Of a stretch of DNA of 64,000 bases, positions 38,101 to 45,531 are shown one piece after another. The notes below the pieces were generated by a model, which had not been told where the DNA came from, did not search any database, and saw only the letters and a program-made list of their open reading frames with translations. The position numbers and the translations under genes were made by a program. The stretch is from Flavitalea plasmicola (GTDB lineage: Bacteria > Bacteroidota > Bacteroidia > Chitinophagales > Chitinophagaceae), in the NCBI RefSeq assembly GCF_030546645.1, contig NZ_JAUOTO010000003.1, positions 712,956 through 776,955 of the forward strand, written 5' to 3'. Numbering within the stretch: the first letter of the stretch is position 1; every line of letters starts with the position of its first letter.

Positions 38101-38194
38101 TGTTCTGAAGCGAATAACGAGAACGGTTGATATGGACGGTCGGATCGAGGAGGAGACCGCCAATGTCATCCTGGGGAACCTGGAAGATGAGTAG
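32111..38194 (+). CDS. Cap4-like nuclease-STAND ATPase-helical repeat protein (Avs-like)
   Basis: A 2027 aa cytoplasmic protein. Residues 15-150: a PD-(D/E)XK-type domain of the Cap4/DUF4297-like group, beginning FDLFARYAYEALK, with D50/D51 in KLDDIQYE and the Q-x-K pair Q64/K66 in HAFQVKWSG. Residues about 250-560: a STAND NTPase with Walker A LGPPGTGKSS (K284), Walker B TFIAIDGLDHI (D379, D382), a GSQSF sensor-like segment, and the winged-helix region ending HNSFRQFLVAES. From about 600 to the end: helical repeats of TPR type, then a distinct C-terminal part (about 1750-2027) with more strands. This order (nuclease, STAND, repeat sensor) is that of AVAST antiphage proteins, in which phage protein binding activates the nuclease. 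The trigger is not predictable. Anti-phage function is inferred from architecture. Confidence 0.82.
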   Translation: MAKAASSGDKIDLIGKKPQFDLFARYAYEALKADELKLIRVGDPEAMKLDDIQYETSTEIHAFQVKWSGKKRPEPFYFRELEVLFPDLVDAWRRLRTVYKAGSKRIIGHLLSNRSPSRGDRIEPNGKNIGTFDDFVRESWVRLKRGEPIVPKWQPVIDSLFGSAGLHGVEKAEFIANFEIQLSEDAPDFDLSTGYRQRNVDLRNLSRLILETLASLHSDVTFTKNDILRQLAWEDRFCTTFNHELFVDPATYQQMGATMTDLTAMINLLPGGYIFLLGPPGTGKSSLITEWARESREQVIRYYAFDFTDPASSDNHASRGDSTSLFFDLVFQLSKRLHRREDTVLYRDVDFLQRVFAKQLDALGEQYKTSGVRTFIAIDGLDHIPREYQGVTRSLLSDLPAPDRLPEGVYIILGSQSFEMDSLALPVKANWKKGDRTVNIKGLTKEETGLLIDKSNLGFSITNKDKEQLFEVSEGHPLLLAYLLNKARADGDVGFLQSEPTIGDGIVDYYRRIWLQIEPDVELVRFLGLIARIRGAINLAFVKEWNLSDDVQRRFRVTAWHLFQKNGNELLFFHNSFRQFLVAESAKSPMDGNDDPDRDRKFHKELVAFHEASSVEPSWPMLYHTFMAGDYEAFLASATGVTFARHFSEFRPLRDIQRDVKLGLSIARQRNDPYLTIRFLFILNELSGRERFVSAGSFLEELIVLGKAPIAKRIIRDGSKLFISRQSAVNAVRWFVEAGDLLEAKLLLMLGQPTGLSANGVRLHVNHDTNNTVKDLTNWARSATLVLPLNDVLARIKIEDIVVESGEMPSGLSLESLYARLLAAVGGRIVKLRRWDDLDLVMAETDKLGAGARANRYHLSVAAAWESYLAGDRIKADEWLDKATMTVAVADMDEDQLLEYAMVYYRIKGDRDRLKQLITGMSQPDTPSENDLSDAGGLGQFSTRIQYNHLLDITGQSQVVTVAVPDSPGSSPEIVEFERMLCRITKLKADINNDIFPLPLRQAVLPIIQYFYRDFHRRGMLQLKLDRCAKEYFEFLITTVGDYGHDLIAELGALFLDEFERYPGKWSADRRRYVLRALGRMGFDRSKVTEQLTSLEGGMTEGLDVSGKVEAWVAQASAWLDLSEEDKGLTSIQNALNEAFGIGYRNDYQFNYWNFWLRKINAITPGQARRRIAWFVNQLPRVKHLSERSTFYSAADAVLETAFSFDLGMGVDQMIELLEKGLVRFDSAMKVCLKAFFAGVKSLEQFRLLYDCYIQLYLFFETEISDRLLSEALEAARRLMNDDELKVFLDGLMSDIGINALEENVKLYRDEILMFLKDRSVSIVGWDTSATKTKLRDGSAERLLLSPPGSGGSMDLKDVLAEVNSFEDLKRLMLKEDRMNSWFSWAPVINKISGSLTRPHLEELSSLFPEGKRDWEWYSLLAVRAHQLNDRPAAEILINKAIEASSSSGWAPHYDGGSRLRAFGALNGMDSAGGSRKALGVLIDDIEQASYYSDLTESIDDILPVVSPNVDVGRTWSEIEPYLRQLFGDEPDETGDGRPPSGTGSDPLARLIWYAAGMLANPVRIAGKKIFAAHLRRWPGFLSLLKAVEMKTDEQQRQFLETLSLAAVDDDGIVSEFADQLRGLACSLNSYIRFCAIALLRRGRPGEPLPVPPRRPLSPIYELKTAAVSRHVRPREVRPHESIIDTDDPMELLGADGFYVDILSEMSGISKDGILLRWGQLIREVNPEGMETRQFENECKASLQAINLNYTFFRPRSRAVKTALDFLVGELLDAGRLDPEIFSKDRWEFDFVLEMMVRPLERPAFVGRLQEDERHSIREEWVREYMEDKRYRQVFVKRPGNYTVVAEYTVLRSLDWNKPKQTYQAQLALGTSVPDDTLFFDLAKNCLYEDYHQQDRSDQEVRIVILNDTNFQHLANRARWLAIDPAIARSQGWVPSTKGHFAWENTEGKVMAESFYWRQGNPYLNTHRENEVGEGWFVVLANSALEDIREDHEAHLCVLKRITRTVDMDGRIEEETANVILGNLEDE

Positions 38195-38225
38195 GATGGA
38201 TCAGGCCGAAGGGGAATAATGCTAC

Positions 38226-38912
38226 CTATTCACTGGTAATGTACTCCAGGAACTCAGTGCCGATCGTACTTGGAACCATGTTCCATTGGACCCCATCGTT
38301 CTGAACCACATCGGTTGAGCTGTAAGACAATAGGTGATAACTTTCCAGACCTTTTTTGAGTAGGGCAAAGTATTGGTCATCGCCTCCTGCATACTTTGCG
38401 GATAGTTCGCTCTCGATCTGCTGCTGGTATTTGTAGTCGTCGCTTTTGGAATTATCGTAAACGTCTTTGAGAATAAGCAGTTGCGCTTCGCTTAGGTCTT
38501 CAATCATCCTTAGAAAGAGATATTTTTTGTCTAGCGGAATTTCCTTTGTCAGGGCTGCTTTCAATGCAGACTGAAGAGCGGGCCGTTTAAAAGCCTCTAC
38601 GTTGTCAAGATATGCTTTCGAGGTCTTTTGAAATATCGAGGCGAATCGTTCGTCGGCGTAAAGTTGTTCCATGGTTATCCTACCTTGTTCTAGCAACTGC
38701 CGCAGAGTTTCGTCGACACTGGCATACCATTCTTCCATTTTTTTAACGTGGTGAGGCACCCATGTTGAGTCGATTAGTTCGGCAAGGGGGCCGCCAACCA
38801 GGGGCAGAAAGTTTGCACTGGCCTTAACGGCGCTCCTTATGTATTCTTCCACCGACTTTTTTTGCTCGGGAAGGTGTTGATATTCTTTTCGTACTGGCAA
38901 TTGATCAGGCAT
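38226..38912 (-). CDS. Hypothetical protein, third gene of HEPN operon
   Basis: A 228 aa protein, not recognised. A hydrophobic, glycine-containing patch at about residues 34-47 (NFLPLVGGPLAELI) precedes a long charged helical segment; the patch is too short to be a sure membrane helix but could insert or pack. The rest is helical with many Lys and Glu, ending in a small mixed domain. It starts six bases after the stop of the 260 aa HEPN-like gene, so the two are certainly co-transcribed. Possible roles as effector or regulator of the HEPN protein are guesses. It converges on the Avs-like gene, with 31 bases between stops. Confidence 0.6.
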   Translation of the reverse strand: MPDQLPVRKEYQHLPEQKKSVEEYIRSAVKASANFLPLVGGPLAELIDSTWVPHHVKKMEEWYASVDETLRQLLEQGRITMEQLYADERFASIFQKTSKAYLDNVEAFKRPALQSALKAALTKEIPLDKKYLFLRMIEDLSEAQLLILKDVYDNSKSDDYKYQQQIESELSAKYAGGDDQYFALLKKGLESYHLLSYSSTDVVQNDGVQWNMVPSTIGTEFLEYITSE

Positions 38913-38918
38913 GGCTCG

Positions 38919-39701
38919 CTATTTTATTTTTACGATAAGTCGGACCAGGAGGCAGGTCAGGTAGAGATACGCTTCGACCTCAGCTTCTGTCGCGTCGTGC
39001 CGTTCTGCACTGGCGTGTCGTCCATAGTCGTTGCCAAAGTCGATATAAGCGGCCAGCGTGCTGTTCCACGGGTCTGTCAGGCCGAGGCGTCGGAGGAGGT
39101 CGGCTTTATTATTTATCAGGGTCTTACCGTTGGAAAGGACCTGGCGGGTCAGCCCTTCCAGGCATCGGTAGCAAGTTTCGACTATGCCGTCTTTTTTGTC
39201 GGCACGGTAGTCGTCCAAGGCCAGTCGGAGGTCTTTATCTTCCGCTGGGTACCCAGCGAGTACACGTAGCGAGTGATTGATCAGATCCTGATCGAGTGCG
39301 GGTTCACCTGCTGGATAAAACATGCCGCTATCGTAGGAGACTCCCAGGGCAGCGGTGGCGCGGTGCATAATTGAATGAATCGACTGATCTATGAATGAGT
39401 ACAATGGTGGGTTGGCTTTTGAGGTTTTTAGAGTGGCAATCAGTATTTCCACCATTCTGTGAAAATCGTTTGCCGCGACGCTGCCCAAATTCATAAATAA
39501 CGAGCCGTCACGTCTATAGTCCCTCTTGTAATCCGATGGGCGGATGCCCAGTTCAAAACACACGGACTTAAAAAAATCATCATAGCTGCCTACGCGCGTC
39601 CGAACCAATGTAAGCAAATGGTCAGCTCGATTTGCAAAAGCAATTCTTTCTTCTACTACGGATGGCGTCTTTCCAAACGCCTGGTTATATTCCTTTAGCA
39701 T
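38919..39701 (-). CDS. HEPN-like (Abi_C type) protein
   Basis: A 260 aa helical protein. The C-terminal half resembles abortive-infection C-terminal HEPN domains: KDGIVETCYRCLEGLTRQVL, NGKTLINNKADLLRRLGL, and GNDYGRHASAERHDATEAEVEAYLYLTCLLVRLIV. The RHASAERH stretch gives R228-x6-H235, fitting the Rx4-6H RNase motif of HEPN proteins, followed by the expected long last helix. The N-terminal half is not recognised. It is the middle gene of a minus-strand operon (566 aa gene, 87-base gap, this gene, 6-base gap, 228 aa gene). RNase activity is inferred from the motif only. Confidence 0.66.
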   Translation of the reverse strand: MLKEYNQAFGKTPSVVEERIAFANRADHLLTLVRTRVGSYDDFFKSVCFELGIRPSDYKRDYRRDGSLFMNLGSVAANDFHRMVEILIATLKTSKANPPLYSFIDQSIHSIMHRATAALGVSYDSGMFYPAGEPALDQDLINHSLRVLAGYPAEDKDLRLALDDYRADKKDGIVETCYRCLEGLTRQVLSNGKTLINNKADLLRRLGLTDPWNSTLAAYIDFGNDYGRHASAERHDATEAEVEAYLYLTCLLVRLIVKIK

Positions 39702-39788
39702 ATAAATGTGATAGTCTGCAAAGGTCGTTAATTATTCGGTTATTTCATAATGTGAGTGCGAGTAGCGGAATAAGGCCATCGGCGTCGA

Positions 39789-41489
39789 CTAAGCATATTT
39801 TTGTTGAATTACTTCATTGATCCCTTGGAGTGCAGTCAGGTAATGATGCTGCAATGTTTTCCAGCTTGCGGAGTAATCGGTTACGGGGAATGTTAAACCG
39901 AGGGCATCGTATGCTTTAAGGGTATCTGGCTTGTCCTGGTGGGCCGGGTAACCATTGCGCACGGCTGCAATATTTTGGAGGGTTTTTATATGAGGTTCCA
40001 CGGCCGGGTCCAATGGCGATAAAAGGGTCCTGAGTAATTGAATTGATCGTATATTAGAGTCCGTTATGCCTGTAAGGCTACGGAGAAGGTCGACGTTCAT
40101 TTCGCCCACCGTGGATCCTAACGAGATAATTCTTGTGTTAAATTCTTCTTTAGTTTGGGCATCCTTGAAAAGATCGGATAGGTTTTCCTCTTGGGTAAAT
40201 TCAAGTAGGTATTCTTTGTGCTTTTTCTTGAAGACGAGATTTATGGCTTTTCGGATTTCGACAATCAGATCGGGGATGTTGCGGTGAGTTGGGGCTGCCG
40301 GTAAAACCGGACGGACCCTCTTATGCACATAAAATTCTGCACCTTTCATAGCCGGTGCGTCCGATGGTGTGTATTTTGGGAGATGGGGGAGATCGTTTTG
40401 CATAATCTCTATTGTCTGTTCATCAACGATGGTACCGTCCTGTATATCCCGCATGATTTTATCACGACCGTGGAGTAAGAGTATGCTTTCGGCAGAACCA
40501 CCGGCTGCGAACGACAATTTCCAATCGTACATCTGGACGAAGTCCGAAATGCCCACCGTTATTGATTTGTAGGGTTCCGACGGTGCCTGTGTTGACAACC
40601 GGTAGAAATAAATATACCGGTATAAGGATTTGCTTTCCATGGGAATGGCCTGGCCGTTCAGTACGGTGATGACGGTCACCTGGTAGTTTCTTACGGCTTC
40701 CCGTGCGATTCTTATACCGGCGCCGGTTAGGCTGACAAGTTTGGTTCCGGCAATTTTTCGAATATACCCGTATTCCTGAAGTTGGTATTGGAATGCGGGT
40801 AGCTCCGCCAAGTGCAGGCCAATGGCCTGGGCAATATGGTTCGGGCTGAACCCCGCTTCAGGGTTAGATTTCGTCTTGTCATATAACGCGGTAAGGAAGT
40901 GTTCTTCCGTTTCTATTATGGGATGGTTGGCTTGCATGTTGGACAAATGGGGTTGTATTCTTACGGGGCGTTGGAGTTCTTCTTCTGAATAAAAGGCAGT
41001 GATGACGTTGTGTAGGGCGGCGCAGCGGTTGGCGAATTCCTGGCTGGAAAAAATCTCGAAGGTATTGTTTGCGGCGAAGTCCTTGTAATTTTCATCGGCG
41101 GCTACGACATAATGTACGTCTTTGCCGCGAATGTACACGCATTCGATCTCGCAGCTGATGCTAAGGAAGCCGCCGTCCATGGTGCCTAAAGCATAGCCCA
41201 CGTTTTGGTTGCTCATGTCGTTTTCCAATGCTTCAAACTCGAGGTTGTGCAGGTCGATGACTGCCACGGTCTTTTTTGCTAAATCGCGTATGCGGCTGGT
41301 ATTTGCAATGGCAACGGTTTCAAAATAGGTGGTAGCGGCGGCGATATTCAGGAACGGGCGGTCGGAATTGATGAGTAGCCGTTTGTATGTGTTCGCGGCA
41401 ACTTGTTCCCGAAGTTTTTTTAATGCAAAACAGACGTCCCAATGGATCAGGTCAAGGGGCGTAAATTCTGGCTGAGGGGTTCCCATCAT
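39789..41489 (-). CDS. Hypothetical protein with winged-helix-like and HEPN-like regions
   Basis: A 566 aa protein, first gene of the three-gene operon. The N-terminal third is alpha/beta with no match. Residues of about 215-270 (SPNHIAQAIGLHLAELPAFQ, then LQEYGYIRKIAGTKLVSLTGAGIRIARE) have winged-helix spacing: helix, recognition helix, then a beta-wing. The last 150 residues are helical and include NIAAVRNGYPAHQDK, R511-x5-H517, with the RNxxxAH form common to HEPN and related domains. An alternative reading is a large single-chain sensor with a HEPN-type end. No signal peptide. Function unknown; the operon partners and neighbourhood point to defence. Confidence 0.6.
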   Translation of the reverse strand: MMGTPQPEFTPLDLIHWDVCFALKKLREQVAANTYKRLLINSDRPFLNIAAATTYFETVAIANTSRIRDLAKKTVAVIDLHNLEFEALENDMSNQNVGYALGTMDGGFLSISCEIECVYIRGKDVHYVVAADENYKDFAANNTFEIFSSQEFANRCAALHNVITAFYSEEELQRPVRIQPHLSNMQANHPIIETEEHFLTALYDKTKSNPEAGFSPNHIAQAIGLHLAELPAFQYQLQEYGYIRKIAGTKLVSLTGAGIRIAREAVRNYQVTVITVLNGQAIPMESKSLYRYIYFYRLSTQAPSEPYKSITVGISDFVQMYDWKLSFAAGGSAESILLLHGRDKIMRDIQDGTIVDEQTIEIMQNDLPHLPKYTPSDAPAMKGAEFYVHKRVRPVLPAAPTHRNIPDLIVEIRKAINLVFKKKHKEYLLEFTQEENLSDLFKDAQTKEEFNTRIISLGSTVGEMNVDLLRSLTGITDSNIRSIQLLRTLLSPLDPAVEPHIKTLQNIAAVRNGYPAHQDKPDTLKAYDALGLTFPVTDYSASWKTLQHHYLTALQGINEVIQQKYA

Positions 41490-41686
41490 ATCTAATAAAA
41501 TTACAAAATAACTGGGAGATGCGGGATGCGACAGACCTGTTAAAGATAGAAGGGTTGTTTTATAGGGGGTAAGGCTATGAGTGGTGAAAAAAAAGTCCTT
41601 TTGTTGTCAGGCATTTTCTAAATCAGGATTAATCTTTGAAGAATTGTTATATTTCGACTTAATAATCTTGCTAAGTAGATAAATAT

Positions 41687-42769
41687 ATGAATGACAATCA
41701 AAAGGAGCGTATAGAAAAGGCATTTTTGGAAGAAAAGGAGAGGCTCTTAAGCGACAATAAGAGAGTGGAACAGGTGGTTGCCGTTAACCTATATCTTAAG
41801 CAATTCAACTGGGCGTTTGTATACCCCTACGTCATGGGCGGGCATGTAAATTACTTTGCGACGCTGGAAAAAGAGGGGCGCGGGGATAAGAAAGAAGTTT
41901 TCCAAATATTTGCTAAATCCTTTTTCGATCTCAAGAGCACGACATATTTTATTGAATCTATCTTTAAAAGGCGTCCGGAACTTGAGCCTTTTTGCCATCT
42001 GATAGATCAATCGGTTTTTATGTGTTTGCAACGCGACTACGCTGGCGCGATTAGCGCTTTGCTTCCTGCTATAGAAGGGTCTCTCCGACATTATCTTGTC
42101 CATCGTCGGGGAATGTCGAACGGGCGGATTATGAAAATAAAAGACTTGTTGAATGTATTTACCTATTTGAAAGGAGATTATTTGACGGGTCAAAGAAATT
42201 ATTACCAGGATGACTATGGTAAGATACACGGGTCACTTATAATTTTTAATGAGGATCAGGTTGATGAGTTAGTAGGATATAAGGAAGCCTTTATAGATAT
42301 GTGGTTTGGTATTATTACCGAATATTTGGAGAAGAACCTGTATCTCGACAACAGATCTCCGGATTTCTCAGATGGCTTAAATAGGCACGTCATTTTTCAC
42401 GGATTTACTGGCGACATTTATTATAGCCTGGAAAATTATTTGAGAATTTTCAACTGCGTTATCTTCTTGAGCTATGCCTTTGGAATGGGGAACGGAGGGA
42501 ATTTTTTGTTCGATATGGAGGATGAAGAAATTTTGGATAAATGGATTGCTTTTGAGCAAATTCGGGTAGTTTCGTGGACGACTACGGAAATTAAGGCAAA
42601 GGCGTACGCAGGGTATAAAGACTTTGACGAGAAAGCGTATTCAGAGGACATTTTTGAAGATCCATTGGGTAAGCAATTTAAACAGATGCCGGCTTGGTCT
42701 TTGGAACATCGATTGAAGCTTGTTGACAAGTTAATAAGAAAGGCCATATTGAAAAATAAGGTAAAATAG
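41687..42769 (+). CDS. HEPN-like protein
   Basis: A 360 aa helical protein. Two family-like blocks stand out: DYAGAISALLPAIEGSLRHYLVHRRG (residues about 118-142) and DGLNRHVIFHGFTGDIYYSLENYLRIFNCVIFLS (about 229-262). The second contains R233-x4-H238 followed by G, the NRHxxxHG form seen in a HEPN-related group of hypothetical proteins in which the Asn of SLEN is also conserved. It is divergent from the 566 aa gene, with 197 bases between starts, and stands alone on its strand. An RNA-cutting role in abortive infection is possible but not shown. Confidence 0.62.
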   Translation: MNDNQKERIEKAFLEEKERLLSDNKRVEQVVAVNLYLKQFNWAFVYPYVMGGHVNYFATLEKEGRGDKKEVFQIFAKSFFDLKSTTYFIESIFKRRPELEPFCHLIDQSVFMCLQRDYAGAISALLPAIEGSLRHYLVHRRGMSNGRIMKIKDLLNVFTYLKGDYLTGQRNYYQDDYGKIHGSLIIFNEDQVDELVGYKEAFIDMWFGIITEYLEKNLYLDNRSPDFSDGLNRHVIFHGFTGDIYYSLENYLRIFNCVIFLSYAFGMGNGGNFLFDMEDEEILDKWIAFEQIRVVSWTTTEIKAKAYAGYKDFDEKAYSEDIFEDPLGKQFKQMPAWSLEHRLKLVDKLIRKAILKNKVK

Positions 42770-42829
42770 ACATTTCCAGTTTACGGCACCGTATGGGGAG
42801 GTATGTGTATTGCTGCTACAACTTGTAGC

Positions 42830-43228
42830 TTACGGCTTTACGCGTTTTCGAAGTCCAGGGATGGTTTTGATAAAAGCATCGATATACACAAAACTCCCGA
42901 TGATAATATTCAAAGAAAGAATTAAGAGAGTACCCATGTTGTTTTCCACTTTGTCAGTTGGAGCAATGTAAAATATGCCCAAAACACCAATGACAAGGCT
43001 GGCGGTTCCGGTTAGGATGTACACGAATGAGGAAGGCGATGGTATTATTCTAAACAACCGCAAGGCTAAAATAATCGGACTAAGTATACAAACGGCTATC
43101 CAAAATATGGTGAAATAGCCAAATGTGGGGCTGAGTGTGCCCGTTGACGGGCGAGAGGAAATATATGCGATGAATAAAGCCAGAAAGCCTAACAATACAA
43201 CGGACCACAATAAACTTAGCCATTTCAT
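42830..43228 (-). CDS. Small membrane protein, four predicted helices
   Basis: A 132 aa hydrophobic protein. Four transmembrane segments can be seen: LWSVVLLGFLALFIAYI, FTIFWIAVCILSPIILALRLF, FVYILTGTASLVIGVLGIFYI and LLILSLNIIIGSFVYIDAFI, with a basic C-terminal tail. No family was recognised. It is followed on the same strand by nothing close; the gene upstream on this strand is the 151 aa secreted protein, 42 bases away, so they may form an operon with the lipoprotein gene before it. Confidence 0.65.
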   Translation of the reverse strand: MKWLSLLWSVVLLGFLALFIAYISSRPSTGTLSPTFGYFTIFWIAVCILSPIILALRLFRIIPSPSSFVYILTGTASLVIGVLGIFYIAPTDKVENNMGTLLILSLNIIIGSFVYIDAFIKTIPGLRKRVKP

Positions 43229-43270
43229 ATGAGACGAGTTGAATTGTTAAAAAGGAAGCAGGAGAGCGCT

Positions 43271-43726
43271 TTATTTAGCGCCTTCCAGTTGTAACCATTT
43301 TGCAGTCAGGTATGAAAGCCAGCTGTCTTGTACATCTTCAGTTAGTTGATAATAGCGTTTCTCCTTTTCTTCATAAAAGAACCGTCCATATTGGCTAATT
43401 TCAATCTTTATGGATGTGCCATCCGGGAGCTTGCATGTAGCAACATAGTAACCCATCCAGACCGGGGTCCTTTCAGTCTGGATCTCTGTGACGGCTTTTA
43501 GAAATATTTTCATTGAATCCTGGTTTAAAGCAACGGATTTAAACATCTTTAACGTATCAATTTGGTAAGCGAACGCTCTTTTTGATTGAGTATAATAGAG
43601 TCTCCATTCTTTCGTATCTGCCCAGTTTATAGATGAATGAGGCGGACGATTCGCAGTCGGCGGATATTTTTTGCCAGGACTAAGAAATGAGGCGGCGGTT
43701 AAAATGAAGCAGAGGAGCGCTTTCAT
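43271..43726 (-). CDS. Small exported hypothetical protein
   Basis: A 151 aa protein with an N-terminal signal peptide (MKALLCFILTAASFLSPG). The mature part is mixed alpha/beta with many aromatic residues; no family was recognised. It starts 25 bases after the stop of the 481 aa lipoprotein gene and 42 bases before the small membrane-protein gene, all on the minus strand, consistent with one operon of envelope proteins. A small immunity-like or chaperone-like role for the lipoprotein is possible; there is no direct evidence. Confidence 0.65.
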   Translation of the reverse strand: MKALLCFILTAASFLSPGKKYPPTANRPPHSSINWADTKEWRLYYTQSKRAFAYQIDTLKMFKSVALNQDSMKIFLKAVTEIQTERTPVWMGYYVATCKLPDGTSIKIEISQYGRFFYEEKEKRYYQLTEDVQDSWLSYLTAKWLQLEGAK

Positions 43727-43751
43727 AGCTGCAGAAATTTAAGTAAGTAAG

Positions 43752-45197
43752 TTAATTACAATTGCCAACATTTGGATGGGAGTTTTCGACTGTACTGCGA
43801 GACATATTCGATGATAAAGGCATGTTCCTGACATCTTCTCCCAGGTCCCCCGGGTTATAGCCCGAACCTTTAAACCATGTACCGATCTGGGTGGATAAGT
43901 TCACCGAGCCAGCTTGCAGGGCATTGATGGCAAAGGTTGTACAGTTATTGCTATTCAGATTATACATGTAACCTGGATTGTTCCCTTGCGAAACGTAGTT
44001 CAGCATGTTAAAGAATTGCGCATTGTTAATAGCAATGGTAAGTGATAGGTTGTAGGAGGATCCTTCATTATCATTCAACTGCCCTTGATCTGATGGATAC
44101 AGTGGATTTACGCTTGTTCGAGGATAGAAACCAACGTTCCTGGTAATGGTTGTACCTCCATAGGTTTCAGAAAAGACAAGGAAAGTGTGGCCGACGTCGA
44201 AGGGGTTATTGGCAGCTGAGCTTGCTCCAGGGCTATTTTGGAAACTCCACGGCTCCCTTGTGCCTGGAACAGGTTGATCTATACAAAGAGTAACGGTATA
44301 TACATGGTCTGTACCGCCTACGTTGGTGAAACACTTTAGGTAATCTTGAATACTGGCAATTGTATTCGGCCCTCTGTTAATGGTCGCAAAGCGAGCTGTG
44401 GGGCTTGACGGGTGCCCAATTGACCCATAACCGCCGCCTGAAAAACCGCCTCCTCCTCCGAAGCCTCCTGCTCCTCCTCCGCCTGCTTCTAAGGGGTCGG
44501 GTATGTACATATACCAGCATCCTCCTGGTTCGGACCATGCATAACCATGGTCGGGATCGTCTGCTGCGTAATTATAGCCATATATTGTAGTACAGTTTGC
44601 AATGACCCTATCAGTTTGAACGGGATTTTCAGACGAGCTTATCTTCGATGACTTGTTTTGAATACCATATTGATCATTGTAGATAAATGTATGTCCGTCC
44701 GGAGTCAATTTAAATTGATGAATGCGTTGGCCTGACCAATTTTCAACGAAGATAATGCCTGAGAATTTGTTTGCATTGCGCTGCAGAGCATTTGTATCCG
44801 GAAAGGCTGTGACCAGCTCTGCCTGGTAGCTATTGTTCTTGTCCTTATAGATGACAAGGTGCACTATTTCATTAAGGCTGAAAAGCTTTTCACCTCCGAA
44901 AGTAGTTTTGATAAAGAGGTCTTTTAGATAGTGTACAGGTACTATAACAACTGGAACATTGGACAGACTGGCTACTTGCGCGGCCTGCCAGTCAAGGGAT
45001 TTTGCTGCGTCGGTTCGGTAAATACCAGTGGGATCGTGCTTTGCGTGCTCCAAATTGTCTTGAAAGTAGCGTTTTGCTGATTCAATTAAATGCTGATTGA
45101 GGGCGCCTGTGTTAGTATTGTTTTGATCTTTTTTACATGCCTGAAATGAGTAGAGCATAAATAGAAGCAGGAGCATGATAGGGAGTACACGTTTCAT
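43752..45197 (-). CDS. Lipoprotein with Gly-rich linker and putative papain-like C-terminal domain
   Basis: A 481 aa lipoprotein; the start at 45197 gives a proper signal with lipobox (LLLLFMLYSFQAC, then KK). Residues about 30-200 hold a conserved-looking domain (RTDAAKSLDWQAAQVASLSN, then VVIVPVHYLKDLF and NEIVHLVIYKDKNN). A glycine-rich linker (about 245-275) follows. The C-terminal domain has PFDVGHTFLVFSET with a His and, about 120 residues later, NLNSNNCTTFAINALQAG with a Cys; the His-before-Cys order recalls permuted papain-fold hydrolases such as NlpC/LRAT-like and DUF4105 proteins. That is an inference from motif spacing only. It likely heads an operon with the secreted and membrane proteins. 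Confidence 0.66.
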   Translation of the reverse strand: MKRVLPIMLLLLFMLYSFQACKKDQNNTNTGALNQHLIESAKRYFQDNLEHAKHDPTGIYRTDAAKSLDWQAAQVASLSNVPVVIVPVHYLKDLFIKTTFGGEKLFSLNEIVHLVIYKDKNNSYQAELVTAFPDTNALQRNANKFSGIIFVENWSGQRIHQFKLTPDGHTFIYNDQYGIQNKSSKISSSENPVQTDRVIANCTTIYGYNYAADDPDHGYAWSEPGGCWYMYIPDPLEAGGGGAGGFGGGGGFSGGGYGSIGHPSSPTARFATINRGPNTIASIQDYLKCFTNVGGTDHVYTVTLCIDQPVPGTREPWSFQNSPGASSAANNPFDVGHTFLVFSETYGGTTITRNVGFYPRTSVNPLYPSDQGQLNDNEGSSYNLSLTIAINNAQFFNMLNYVSQGNNPGYMYNLNSNNCTTFAINALQAGSVNLSTQIGTWFKGSGYNPGDLGEDVRNMPLSSNMSRSTVENSHPNVGNCN

Positions 45198-45531
45198 TTT
45201 GTAAGGTTTAATTGAATGAATACTTTGGTTGCTGCATTGGAAAGTTGCAGTCTGGAATAAAATTATCCTAAAAAATAATTTCAAAAAATAGGGAGCGCTC
45301 TAAAATGCACGAATGTGATAAAAATCATTTTAACACACGGGCAGGTAATGAATGCAGTTAGGTGATATTTATTTTATATGAGTCAAGTAGGGGTGCATGT
45401 TTGCATAAGTGGCCCATAATAGGAGATTATAAGAGAAAACACTTAATTTTATGTAGCAAAATTGCAGTACTGGTGTGGTTTAATTTAGGGGATTATTAAA
45501 TTGCCATCAGTATTTAACCTTATCTGTCTTT

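Noticed and set aside
23302..38194. Restriction-modification system
   Set aside because: Nuclease-like domains are present, but no methyltransferase or specificity subunit occurs anywhere in the window.
44405..44590. Frame opposite the lipoprotein Gly-rich linker
   Set aside because: Leu/Arg-rich translation is the shadow of GGN codons on the other strand.
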